A DNA stretch of 29,656 bases from a virus, in IMG/VR virus record IMGVR_UViG_3300020400_000534, positions 1-29,656 of that record; one strand, written 5' to 3'. The translations under genes and the position numbers were made by a program. This document shows positions 14,779 through 21,969 of the stretch, piece after piece. The first letter of the stretch is position 1; each line of letters opens with the position of its first letter. The notes under the pieces were generated by a model. The model was given only the letters and a program-made list of their open reading frames with translations, was not told where the DNA came from and ran no database searches.

Positions 14779-15062
14779 TATAAACCTTTTGCAATAATTG
14801 TAAACAATGTACCTAGTAATGTAATAAACAGAGTACCCATACTCCAAAATATTACTCTTTCTAACTTGGTAAATTTATCATCTAATTCTGTTTCAAGTTT
14901 AGTTATTTCTTGATCAACTTTGTTAAATCTAGAATTGATCTCATCATGTCTTTCACGTGAAATAGCCACGTGTGCTTCAAGACTTTCAAATTCAATCGCG
15001 GCTGGATTTGAGCTAATATAACTCTTTTGGTGTACCGCTTGTTTTCGATCTTCGTCTGCCAT
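14778..15062 (-). CDS. Coiled-coil protein with C-terminal membrane segment (XhlA-like topology)
   Basis: This 94-aa protein has a soluble N-terminus, a long heptad-rich helix from about residue 25 to 68 (HDEINSRFNKVDQEITKLE), then one hydrophobic transmembrane segment (VIFWSMGTLFITLLGTLFTIIA) ending in KGL. Coiled coil followed by a C-terminal anchor is the layout of XhlA-type holin-associated proteins and of some spanin or membrane-tether proteins. No endolysin gene is visible in the window, so a lysis role is only a possibility. It starts at ATG 15062, directly after the upstream stop, and ends in a TAATG overlap. Confidence 0.65.
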   Translation of the reverse strand: MADEDRKQAVHQKSYISSNPAAIEFESLEAHVAISRERHDEINSRFNKVDQEITKLETELDDKFTKLERVIFWSMGTLFITLLGTLFTIIAKGL

Positions 15063-15470
15063 TTACATTCTCTCCGTATGCATTATTTCAGTATTAATAC
15101 TACTATTTAATGTATTTACTTCTCCGCCCTCTAAAACAGTACCATCAAGTGTATCAACTAACACACCTACAGGATTTTCATGTTTTTTAAAGCAATTTAG
15201 TGTAGTTACGCCAAATTTAAAGCTATAGCCTTCTCCTTTTAAATTAGATGTATAATCTTGTAGTTTTTTTACTACTGTAGGATTATTTCTAATTGCTATA
15301 CTATGATATTTCTCTATCATTACCATTATAGATTCAAAATCTTTTTGGCTGGTATCTTCATAATTATCAGTTGCTTTTATATTTATTTTTGTGTACAAAG
15401 TATATATTTCTAAATTCTTAGAAAAACTTTTTAAACTTTTAGATTTAGGTAAGTTTAATAATACTGACAT
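15063..15470 (-). CDS. Hypothetical protein
   Basis: This 135-aa protein starts at ATG 15470, 2 nt after the stop of the KWDG protein gene. It has a Ser/Lys-rich N-terminus (LPKSKSLKSFSKNLEIY), a helical middle (DFESIMVMIEKYHSIAIRNN) and a C-terminal segment (GVLVDTLDGTVLEGGEVNTL) that may form a beta hairpin. I recognise no family. It is an internal member of the late-type operon 17711-10674 with minimal spacing on both sides, so it is very probably a real gene. Confidence 0.65.
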   Translation of the reverse strand: MSVLLNLPKSKSLKSFSKNLEIYTLYTKINIKATDNYEDTSQKDFESIMVMIEKYHSIAIRNNPTVVKKLQDYTSNLKGEGYSFKFGVTTLNCFKKHENPVGVLVDTLDGTVLEGGEVNTLNSSINTEIMHTERM

Positions 15471-15472
15471 GA

Positions 15473-17470
15473 TTAGCTCTTTAAATTTCTAGTTTTAAAA
15501 TCAACTTTTTGTTGCCACTTTTTATCTCTCACTAATTTGTAACCAGCATATCCACCAATTAGTGCGGCTCCTACTGCTACTGCTGGTGACATTTTTTGTT
15601 GATCTTTTACTTTGTCTTCCAGTCTTCTTTCTCTAGACATCTGTTGTAAATGTATTAATAATTCTGACCTTGGTGAAGCTGATCTTAGGTACTGCATTGT
15701 TCTCACAACAACCATTGCTTTTTCTCTTGACTTTAAAATAGGAAAATCGGCTGTTAGTCTTCTTATAGCTCTCAATGAACTGTCATCAATCATTAACATT
15801 CGAGAAACTCTCATTAAGTATCTGCTCAATGATCTCTGATTTACACCATTTGAGACAATATAGTTTAAAAATTCTTTCAGATAAACTGTATTAATTTGTA
15901 ATCTTTTTTGAAATACTTTACTGTTTTCTTCATCAGCAAATCTAATTACTGATCCTGTACCTGCCAGTGCATGAAGTAAAATATATAAGTCTGTACCATT
16001 ATTTCTAAAGTAATCAAAGTTTCCATATGAAGCTGTTCTATAAGCATACCTTGAAGCAATATTGGCATACTTGTATTCATAATTTAAAATTACTAATGCA
16101 CAGAGTTCAGCAAATGCAAGATCGGCCGCACCTTTGGCCGAATACTTACTTACTGATTTTCTATTTCTAAACTGTCTACTTTCAGACAAGTCATTTAATA
16201 AATTTAAATTTAATTCTAAATCTTCTTTATTGAAATTTTTTCTTGAAAAATCTAATCTATCTACAATTTTAACTGCGTTACCAATACGATCAACTGCAAC
16301 AAAACCTTCTGGGTCACTAACTTTTAACTCACCGTCAACTTCATCAAAAGTATCTATGGCTTTTATATTTCTTATTTTTTGATAGATAGCATTTTTAATT
16401 GCACCTAACTTTAACCACATTGAATAAAAACTTTGTAAGTTCTGATTGTTAGTATCTAAAAACTGTAGCCCTTGCTCAAGTGCGGCTAATTTTCTTTGTC
16501 CTGCAGGACCTTCTGGACCTGTTTTTAATTTTGCTATTGCATCATTGGCTCTTCGTTTGTAATCTTCTACAAATGAATTATAAAATTTTGTAGGATCTTG
16601 TTCAATAACACCTTGCTTAATATTATTGTTCATGTTTGCGGCAATAATATCTTTTAAATTTTTACCAGCTTCAGTACTATCTAAAAATTGAAATGCATTA
16701 CCAATTGATTTATAATAAGTGTTTGCTTGTTCAATTGATGTTTTTACTTGTTTGTATTCTTGTTCTGTAAAATTAACCATTCCTGAAACATCTTTGATAT
16801 ATGCATCATCAAACCAAACATCTGGTGTTGGTGTAAGATCTGATAAATCAATATTAAAAGATGCATTCATATCTTCTAAACTTTCGCCTTCATATTTTGT
16901 ATGAAATACAATACCAACTTTTGCTGACATCATTTTTTTTGCTAAATCAGAATCAGATGGTACTGCGTATGTAAGTAGTTGTGGCTTAAATGTAATATAA
17001 GATTTACCTTCAAAACTTTTTGTTTGTATATCACCTTGTGTAAACATTAAGTCGCCTTGTAATACTCCTTTAATGTTTAACTTTTTTAAATGTTCGTATG
17101 CTAGTTTTAATTTTGCTCTTAAACCACTCTTATCTTTAAGCTCATCACCTTGTTTTTGATCAGCATGATTCGTTTCAACATCATCAATTGATTTGTTTAA
17201 TTTTGGATTTTTGTTGAATACTCCTTTTGTACCTACAAAGAACTCGCCATCTTTAGGATCAGTACCACAAATTATTGCAGGTGAACCATCCCATTTTGTT
17301 GTAATATTAATTTTTTTATTTGAGTGACCTTTTAGCATATCTGCTAAAGAGTTTAAAGTTTGAATGGCATCTGCGGCACCTGGTTTACCTTTAAACAAAC
17401 TGAGGTCTTCTAGGTGAGTAAGATGTGTATTGAGATCTTCTTTAATATGATCTAGTTCATTAATCTTCAT
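15473..17470 (-). CDS. Large protein with ligase/nucleotidyltransferase-like KWDG motif (DUF6267-like)
   Basis: This 665-aa protein starts at ATG 17470 (MKINELDHI), overlapping the previous gene by 11 nt. Residues 56-70 (ITTKWDGSPAIICGT) fit motif I (KxDG) of covalent nucleotidyltransferases such as DNA/RNA ligases, with K59 as the candidate nucleophile. FFVGTKG follows. VLQGDLMF could be motif III (xxDG/GEL), and the GIVFHTKYEG segment motif IV. Residues ~260-620 are helical with no motif I know. A hydrophobic, Gly/Ala-rich stretch (MSPAVAVGAALIGGYAGYKL) lies near the C-terminus. I associate this architecture with an uncharacterised family in marine T4-like phages, probably DUF6267; that label is from memory. 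Ligase or nucleotidylation activity is inferred. The MK(L/I)xE N-terminus suggests targeting shared with neighbours. Confidence 0.75.
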   Translation of the reverse strand: MKINELDHIKEDLNTHLTHLEDLSLFKGKPGAADAIQTLNSLADMLKGHSNKKINITTKWDGSPAIICGTDPKDGEFFVGTKGVFNKNPKLNKSIDDVETNHADQKQGDELKDKSGLRAKLKLAYEHLKKLNIKGVLQGDLMFTQGDIQTKSFEGKSYITFKPQLLTYAVPSDSDLAKKMMSAKVGIVFHTKYEGESLEDMNASFNIDLSDLTPTPDVWFDDAYIKDVSGMVNFTEQEYKQVKTSIEQANTYYKSIGNAFQFLDSTEAGKNLKDIIAANMNNNIKQGVIEQDPTKFYNSFVEDYKRRANDAIAKLKTGPEGPAGQRKLAALEQGLQFLDTNNQNLQSFYSMWLKLGAIKNAIYQKIRNIKAIDTFDEVDGELKVSDPEGFVAVDRIGNAVKIVDRLDFSRKNFNKEDLELNLNLLNDLSESRQFRNRKSVSKYSAKGAADLAFAELCALVILNYEYKYANIASRYAYRTASYGNFDYFRNNGTDLYILLHALAGTGSVIRFADEENSKVFQKRLQINTVYLKEFLNYIVSNGVNQRSLSRYLMRVSRMLMIDDSSLRAIRRLTADFPILKSREKAMVVVRTMQYLRSASPRSELLIHLQQMSRERRLEDKVKDQQKMSPAVAVGAALIGGYAGYKLVRDKKWQQKVDFKTRNLKS

Positions 17471-17711
17471 GCTTTTCTACCTTACGTATACCTCTTTCAA
17501 ACTTGTTTGGATCACCAGATTTAATACTGTTAAGTAATCTTCTAGTAAGATCATTAGCAACATCTTCGCTAAAATTTTCATTAATTAGATTCACCAAATT
17601 GATAGCAGAATTAATCACGTGTGAACCACGCGATTCTACTACATGAGATAGATTTCTTTTGGGAAAAGACTCATTAATTTCATCTAATATGGATCTTGAC
17701 TGCTTTTTCAT
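17460..17711 (-). CDS. Hypothetical small protein at head of late operon
   Basis: This 83-aa protein starts at ATG 17711, preceded at distance by an exact TATAAATA late promoter. The sequence is basic at the N-terminus (MKKQSRSILDEINESFPKRN) and helical, with a hydrophobic patch (VINSAINLVNLINENFSED) and a charged tail (KFERGIRKVEKHED). No family is recognised. It overlaps the start of the KWDG protein gene by 11 nt, which implies translational coupling. Confidence 0.65.
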   Translation of the reverse strand: MKKQSRSILDEINESFPKRNLSHVVESRGSHVINSAINLVNLINENFSEDVANDLTRRLLNSIKSGDPNKFERGIRKVEKHED

Positions 17712-17727
17712 AATATAAATGTACCTT

Positions 17728-17753
17728 CTTTATATATTTATAATTATATAAAG
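17728..17753 (-). promoter_or_regulatory. T4-type late promoter within a 9-bp inverted repeat
   Basis: Exact minus-strand TATAAATA (17742-17735). The flanking sequence forms 9-bp inverted-repeat arms CTTTATATA (17728-17736) and TATATAAAG (17745-17753). It sits in the 58-nt gap after the helicase gene and would drive the run of genes from 17711 downward. Confidence 0.65.
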
Positions 17754-17769
17754 ATAATTTTAACAGGTA

Positions 17770-19194
17770 CTAATCCTCGCTGTCAAATGCTGATTTTTTG
17801 CTTTTAAGCAAATCTCTTAATTTTGCTACTTCTTCTACTTTTTCAACTACTTGAGCACCTTCAGATTTATTGCTTACTGTACTTGTTCTTTTCTTTATAT
17901 TATCTAATACGTTTGATGAAGATGTAGCTACTGTATCTTCAATTTCACTATCATCAAGATCAGTAATTTTCAAGTTATCAACATCAAATGCTAAATCAAT
18001 TTTTGATCCAACACCACCAGATGATCTTGTTTTAATTAACTGTAACTGATATCTTCCACGTTCACGCATTGCTCTTGATGTAAAAATACCAATAACATTG
18101 TCCGCTGTTTGTATTTTGCTTAAACCACCTGCAATATGCGATTGATCAAACTCTATTTCTTCAATACTTGTTCTGTTTAACTGCGATGCTGTTGCTAGTG
18201 GAACTTCAAGCTCTACTGCTAAATTTCTTAGTTCTTCTGCAACATACTTGTCTTTGATGTATAAGTCACTTGGCGCAATTCTTTTTGATATTGGCATTAA
18301 CAAATCTAAATAGTCAACACAAATACAATCAACTTTAATGTTTGTCTGTACTGTATATTCTCTAATATATGTTCTTAAATCATTTGCATTAACTCCACTT
18401 GGCAAATATTTAACTTGTAACTTACCTGCTTTTTTACCTACCATTCTAACTTGTAAGTCAACATCATCAATCTTTTTAAATATATCACCTGTTGGAATAT
18501 CAGTTGTCATAGAATCAATTCTCATTGCTGATAGTTCTTCACTCAATTCAAAAGTAAAATATACAACATTAAGTCCTGTCATTACCCAATTCAATGCCAA
18601 GTTTTGCAAGAATAAAGATTTACCTGCACCGGATTGTCCTGCAAATATATTCAATTCACCTTTGTTAAATCCACCATACAGTTTTTTGTCTAATCCTTTC
18701 CAGCCTGTGCTTATTGTTCCATTATTATCTTTAAGTGCTAACAATCTTGCTTTGGGATCTAAAAAATATTCTGTACCTAAATCTCTTGTCAATCCAATGC
18801 GTACTGCATTTTTGATCTTTTCTTCTACAACACCATAATCACCTTGTTCTAATAAATCAGTTGAATCAATAATTGCTATCTCTAATGCTTTGTGTCTACA
18901 AAATGTTTCATATTCTTTCATGAACCATTCTTTATGCCTGTCATCTATATCTGGAACTTTGTTTAGTTCAACACCAGTTTCTGCTTTAATTTGTTCTACT
19001 GTTGGAACTGCATTATGCTCTCTAGAATGATCCCAAATAAATTTAATTGCTGGCGCCAAGTTTTTTACAAAGAATTTTGTTCTTGTAATATTGGCTACTC
19101 TTACATAAAGTGATGGATCAGTAATCATAAACTCAATAAAGAGTTTCTGTAAGTCTGCTGAATAGTCTTTTACTTTTTCTTTATATTGTGCCAT
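17770..19194 (-). CDS. gp41: Replicative DNA helicase, DnaB family (T4 gp41-like)
   Basis: This 474-aa hexameric helicase would unwind DNA at the phage fork and work with the primase encoded upstream. The N-terminal ~150 residues form a helical domain. The RecA-like motor has Walker A GQSGAGKS (186-193), a VYFTFELSEE motif 1a region, Walker B in VDCICVDYLDLL (~280-292), ATASQLNR (motif 3 with the sensor Gln) and a C-terminal RGRYQLQLIKTRSSG segment including the DnaB-type arginine. The length is near that of T4 gp41 (475 aa). The ATG at 19194 lies 16 nt after thyX. The last ~60 residues are charged and variable. Confidence 0.93.
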   Translation of the reverse strand: MAQYKEKVKDYSADLQKLFIEFMITDPSLYVRVANITRTKFFVKNLAPAIKFIWDHSREHNAVPTVEQIKAETGVELNKVPDIDDRHKEWFMKEYETFCRHKALEIAIIDSTDLLEQGDYGVVEEKIKNAVRIGLTRDLGTEYFLDPKARLLALKDNNGTISTGWKGLDKKLYGGFNKGELNIFAGQSGAGKSLFLQNLALNWVMTGLNVVYFTFELSEELSAMRIDSMTTDIPTGDIFKKIDDVDLQVRMVGKKAGKLQVKYLPSGVNANDLRTYIREYTVQTNIKVDCICVDYLDLLMPISKRIAPSDLYIKDKYVAEELRNLAVELEVPLATASQLNRTSIEEIEFDQSHIAGGLSKIQTADNVIGIFTSRAMRERGRYQLQLIKTRSSGGVGSKIDLAFDVDNLKITDLDDSEIEDTVATSSSNVLDNIKKRTSTVSNKSEGAQVVEKVEEVAKLRDLLKSKKSAFDSED

Positions 19195-19210
19195 AGTTCA
19201 CCATTATAAC

Positions 19211-19867
19211 TTATTTTTTATCATTTCGCAAGTATTTCCATGATATAGGAAATTCTCTTTCGGTTAACTCATCAATCAAGTCTGCTACTACTCTTGTTTC
19301 AGCTTGGGTGTCATCTGCACATCTCAAGTTGCAAACTCTGGCAAAGGCATATAACGTTCCACTCCAATACCATTCTGTCATCATATTTTGTGGTAATACC
19401 ATTCTTGCCATCTCTGGAGCAATATTGGCTTCGAGCATTCTATCATATGTATCACAAGCATGACCAATTAATTCTGATACATCAAATTCAATTGCTTCAT
19501 TACTACTACCTTGTTTTTTATCTTCAGCTTTTAATCTCCAGTTATCTGGAATAAAAAATTCTGGATCATCATCAACATATCTTCTTGATACTTCATTCCA
19601 AGCTAACCCAACTTGATGTTTTACTAACTGTCTTGCTACAAATACAGGAGCCTTTATTCTGAATTGCAAAGTGCAATGTGCAAAAGGTGACCAATGTTCA
19701 TGTGTTGCAAGATACTTAATTAATCTTTCATCTTTATCTTGTAATAATCCGGGTGTTTTACCCGATGGTGTAATTGTATCCCATTCTGACTCTTTTGCAA
19801 ACGACACTCTAGCGGCATTTACTACTGTCAAATCCGAACCCATTTTATCAACGAGTGATACTTGCAT
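19211..19867 (-). CDS. thyX: Flavin-dependent thymidylate synthase
   Basis: This 218-aa ThyX makes dTMP from dUMP using FAD, methylene-tetrahydrofolate and NADPH. Diagnostic features are VNAARVSF (~16-23), HEHWSPFAHCTLQF (~56-69) and KHQVGLAWNEVSRRY (83-97). The last corresponds to the RHRxxxxNExSxRY signature, with the first and third residues replaced (K and Q), a variant worth noting. C-terminal EFPISWKYL is typical. The start ATG 19867 has GAGGAG about 10 nt upstream and overlaps the preceding small gene by 20 nt. Together with nrdA/nrdB it supports dTTP supply. Confidence 0.95.
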   Translation of the reverse strand: MQVSLVDKMGSDLTVVNAARVSFAKESEWDTITPSGKTPGLLQDKDERLIKYLATHEHWSPFAHCTLQFRIKAPVFVARQLVKHQVGLAWNEVSRRYVDDDPEFFIPDNWRLKAEDKKQGSSNEAIEFDVSELIGHACDTYDRMLEANIAPEMARMVLPQNMMTEWYWSGTLYAFARVCNLRCADDTQAETRVVADLIDELTEREFPISWKYLRNDKK

Positions 19868-20054
19868 TTGTTTCTACTCCTCTATTTCCTTGAAATAAGT
19901 CTAGTATCTGTAAAATTGCTTCATGCATATAAACTTTTTCAAATAAATGTGTTACTGTATTTTGTAGATCTATTATTTGATAAGATATAAACAGATTTGA
20001 AAGAGCCATTACAGCAACCAAAATTATAATAAGAGCTCTTTCTCTTTTACTCAC
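19848..20054 (-). CDS. Small membrane-anchored coiled-coil protein
   Basis: This 68-aa protein starts at GTG 20054, overlapping the upstream stop (TAGTG). It has a short basic N-terminus (MSKRERA), one transmembrane helix (LIIILVAVMALSNLFISYQ), then an amphipathic helix (IIDLQNTVTHLFEKVYMHEA). The positive-inside rule predicts an N-in, C-out inner-membrane protein. No family is recognised. It sits between the DsbA-like gene and thyX. Confidence 0.6.
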   Translation of the reverse strand: MSKRERALIIILVAVMALSNLFISYQIIDLQNTVTHLFEKVYMHEAILQILDLFQGNRGVETNASITR

Positions 20055-20320
20055 TAGTTACTTCCTTGTATTCTCCCTGTAGCAATCAATATACTTTCTA
20101 AATCATCTTGCTCAGCGACTGTGTCATGCCAGTTGTTTTTAAAGGCAACACTTATTGCTTTTTTTAATACAGAAGGTTTTATGTCCATATCTTTACCTAC
20201 TGTCTTTACAAGATCTGTCATAGCTTCATTTAGATCTTGTGATTGCTGTTTTATATTACAGCCTTCTTGTATTGTATTTTTGAGCTTTGCAATTTGCTCA
20301 TTGTTTAATGTTCTTGACAT
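20054..20320 (-). CDS. dsbA: DsbA-like double-stranded DNA-binding / late-transcription protein
   Basis: This 88-aa protein is small, helical and charged. Its pattern resembles T4 DsbA (89 aa), a dsDNA-binding protein that binds near late promoters: an N-terminal helix, a central MTDLVKTVGKDMDIKPSVLKKAI segment, and a C-terminal aromatic-charged WHDTVAEQDDLESIL region. T4 DsbA has a similar 'KDELGVDGKMFNRLLALYHKDN' stretch. The match is by eye, so moderate confidence. The late promoters in this window would be its targets if the role is conserved. Confidence 0.6.
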   Translation of the reverse strand: MSRTLNNEQIAKLKNTIQEGCNIKQQSQDLNEAMTDLVKTVGKDMDIKPSVLKKAISVAFKNNWHDTVAEQDDLESILIATGRIQGSN

Positions 20321-20330
20321 AATTTATCCT

Positions 20331-20939
20331 TTAATATACCTTTACTACTTTATCTGCAATACCATACTTGACAGCTTCTTTGGCAGATAACCAAACGTCT
20401 TGTGGTGGTAATAAAACTTCTCTGATTATTTTTTCAGACATACCTGTACAAGCCTTATAGTGTGCCAACATACGTTCTGTAGAAAGTTCAAACTCTCTAA
20501 CTCTTGCAAATAATTCATGTTCTTTACCGCCAGACCCCCATGAGTACTGATGCGATAGTATTGATGTATTTGGAGTAATAACTCTTTTTCCTTTATGTCC
20601 TGCCATAAATGTTAATACACCACAAGATGCAATCAATCCTAGTCCAACAGTTTTAATTGGTATAGCTGAACCTTTCATTGTATCAATTAAGGCAAAAGCG
20701 GCGTGTACCGATCCACCTGGTGAATTGATTACTAATGTAATCTCTTTTGGCCTTCTTGATTGTGGCATTAGATTCTTTTCAATAATTGTATTAATTACTG
20801 GTGCTGTAGACTTTGAGGTGAAGTCTTCAGAAAAGTAAATTATACCTTGTTCCCACATCATCATACCTGGTTGCATTGGATTAGGACCTTGTCCTTTATC
20901 TGGCCCAGATTTTGTTTTTATGTCTTCTTTGGTTGCCAT
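20331..20939 (-). CDS. clpP: ClpP-family serine protease
   Basis: This 202-aa protein has the full ClpP fold markers: INSPGGSVHAAFALIDTM (71-88), catalytic Ser105 in LIASCGVL, catalytic His130 in ILSHQYS, and Asp181 in PPQDVWLSAKEAVKYGIAD. The N-terminal ~25 residues (Gly/Pro/Met-rich) are not part of the catalytic domain. The host presumably supplies the ATPase, or the phage peptidase assembles alone. It could modify proteolysis during infection or act in capsid maturation; the first fits the tmRNA tag present in the same genome. It lies directly between primase and the DsbA-like gene. Confidence 0.93.
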   Translation of the reverse strand: MATKEDIKTKSGPDKGQGPNPMQPGMMMWEQGIIYFSEDFTSKSTAPVINTIIEKNLMPQSRRPKEITLVINSPGGSVHAAFALIDTMKGSAIPIKTVGLGLIASCGVLTFMAGHKGKRVITPNTSILSHQYSWGSGGKEHELFARVREFELSTERMLAHYKACTGMSEKIIREVLLPPQDVWLSAKEAVKYGIADKVVKVY

Positions 20940-20940
20940 T

Positions 20941-21933
20941 TTATGCTCCTATTTTAGTTAATACTTGAATCTTCGTTTTACTACGAACAATATTATCAAG
21001 TATCATTCTTATTGTTAATATCTGACCATATTTTTGTACTGCGTCAGCACAGTCTTTAATTCCTTTTTCAAATTCAGGAAAGCTAACTGACCAATCATTA
21101 TCTAATGCTGTTTTTACAAGTTTGTTACCTGCTTTGTCTTTATCAGCACAAACAATTATTTCACTGGTTATTTTTGCTTTGTTAATCAAATTAATTTGAT
21201 TAGGATTTAATTCATTATGTAATACTGCAACACCATCTATTGCAATAGCATCAAACACACCTTCAACTAGTATAACATATTTTCTTTCTTTAAACAAGTT
21301 ATCCATGTTGAACATATATCCTGGTTGTGAACTTGTATAATATTTTGGTCCTTTAGAATCGTTGAATAGTCTGGCACTATAGCCTACTGTTTTGCCTTTG
21401 TATGTGAATGGTACTATTACACGATTGTTAAAATTATTGTATGCGACGTTTGTATAGTAGTAGTTTTTATAGAATAGTAAATTACGTTGGTGTATGTATT
21501 TGTAAAGCTGTATTATATTAGCGGCATCTTTTGGATCCGTAAACTCTTCAAATAATTTTGCACCTTGTGGTAATGCTACTTCTTTAAATGTTATATCATC
21601 ATACGATGGCTTGAATGTATCAGGCTCATCAGATTTTTCTTTCATTGCCTGAAGTTGTAACGTCTTTACTTCACTGTCGCTGAACCCTATACCTGTTAAC
21701 AACATTCTCATTTTTTTGTTAAGTAGTCTGCCTGTCTGATAACTGGCTTTGTAATTACAGTTAAAACAATGATAACTCAATCCATCTTTGAATACAAATC
21801 CACCACGGCTTTTAGTATCATTACGTGATTGCCCTTGTGATACACACATTGGACAATTGATTGTTAACCAACCACTTGGTGTAACCTTTTTTCGCACGGG
21901 TAGTTTTGTCAGTATTTCAGTTCTTAAGTCCAT
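20941..21933 (-). CDS. gp61: DNA primase (T4 gp61-like, DnaG type)
   Basis: This 330-aa protein has an N-terminal zinc-binding domain (C27-PM-C30 in INCPMC, C56-FN-C59 in YHCFNC). A TOPRIM domain follows: the acidic YVILVEGVFDAIAI motif (~215-228) and VCADKDKAG (~260-268), whose carboxylates bind the catalytic metals. It synthesises RNA primers and works with the gp41-type helicase encoded 1.7 kb downstream. ATG 21933 has no Shine-Dalgarno and sits 6 nt after a -10 box, so the message may be leaderless. The family call is firm; the gp61 name rests on phage context. Confidence 0.9.
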   Translation of the reverse strand: MDLRTEILTKLPVRKKVTPSGWLTINCPMCVSQGQSRNDTKSRGGFVFKDGLSYHCFNCNYKASYQTGRLLNKKMRMLLTGIGFSDSEVKTLQLQAMKEKSDEPDTFKPSYDDITFKEVALPQGAKLFEEFTDPKDAANIIQLYKYIHQRNLLFYKNYYYTNVAYNNFNNRVIVPFTYKGKTVGYSARLFNDSKGPKYYTSSQPGYMFNMDNLFKERKYVILVEGVFDAIAIDGVAVLHNELNPNQINLINKAKITSEIIVCADKDKAGNKLVKTALDNDWSVSFPEFEKGIKDCADAVQKYGQILTIRMILDNIVRSKTKIQVLTKIGA

Positions 21934-21934
21934 A

Positions 21935-21968
21935 CAAGTAATATAACAAATTACTTGCTGAATGTCAA
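21935..21968 (-). promoter_or_regulatory. Promoter giving a leaderless primase message, with embedded inverted repeat
   Basis: Perfect TTGACA (21968-21963), exactly 17-nt spacer, TATATT (21945-21940). Six nucleotides later comes the ATG at 21933, so the normal start point coincides with the A of ATG. Inverted repeat CAAGTAA (21935-21941) / TTACTTG (21951-21957) overlaps the -10 box and could be an operator. Confidence 0.65.
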
Positions 21969-21969
21969 T

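Noticed and set aside
14779-14847. N-terminal extension MEYGYSVYYITRY of the basic paralogue
   Set aside because: It would sit within the preceding gene; the TAATG-coupled ATG at 14778 gives an N-terminus shared with other proteins.
18338-18838. Plus-strand 166-aa open frame
   Set aside because: It lies antisense to the gp41-like helicase motor domain, which has firm motifs; no promoter or Shine-Dalgarno.
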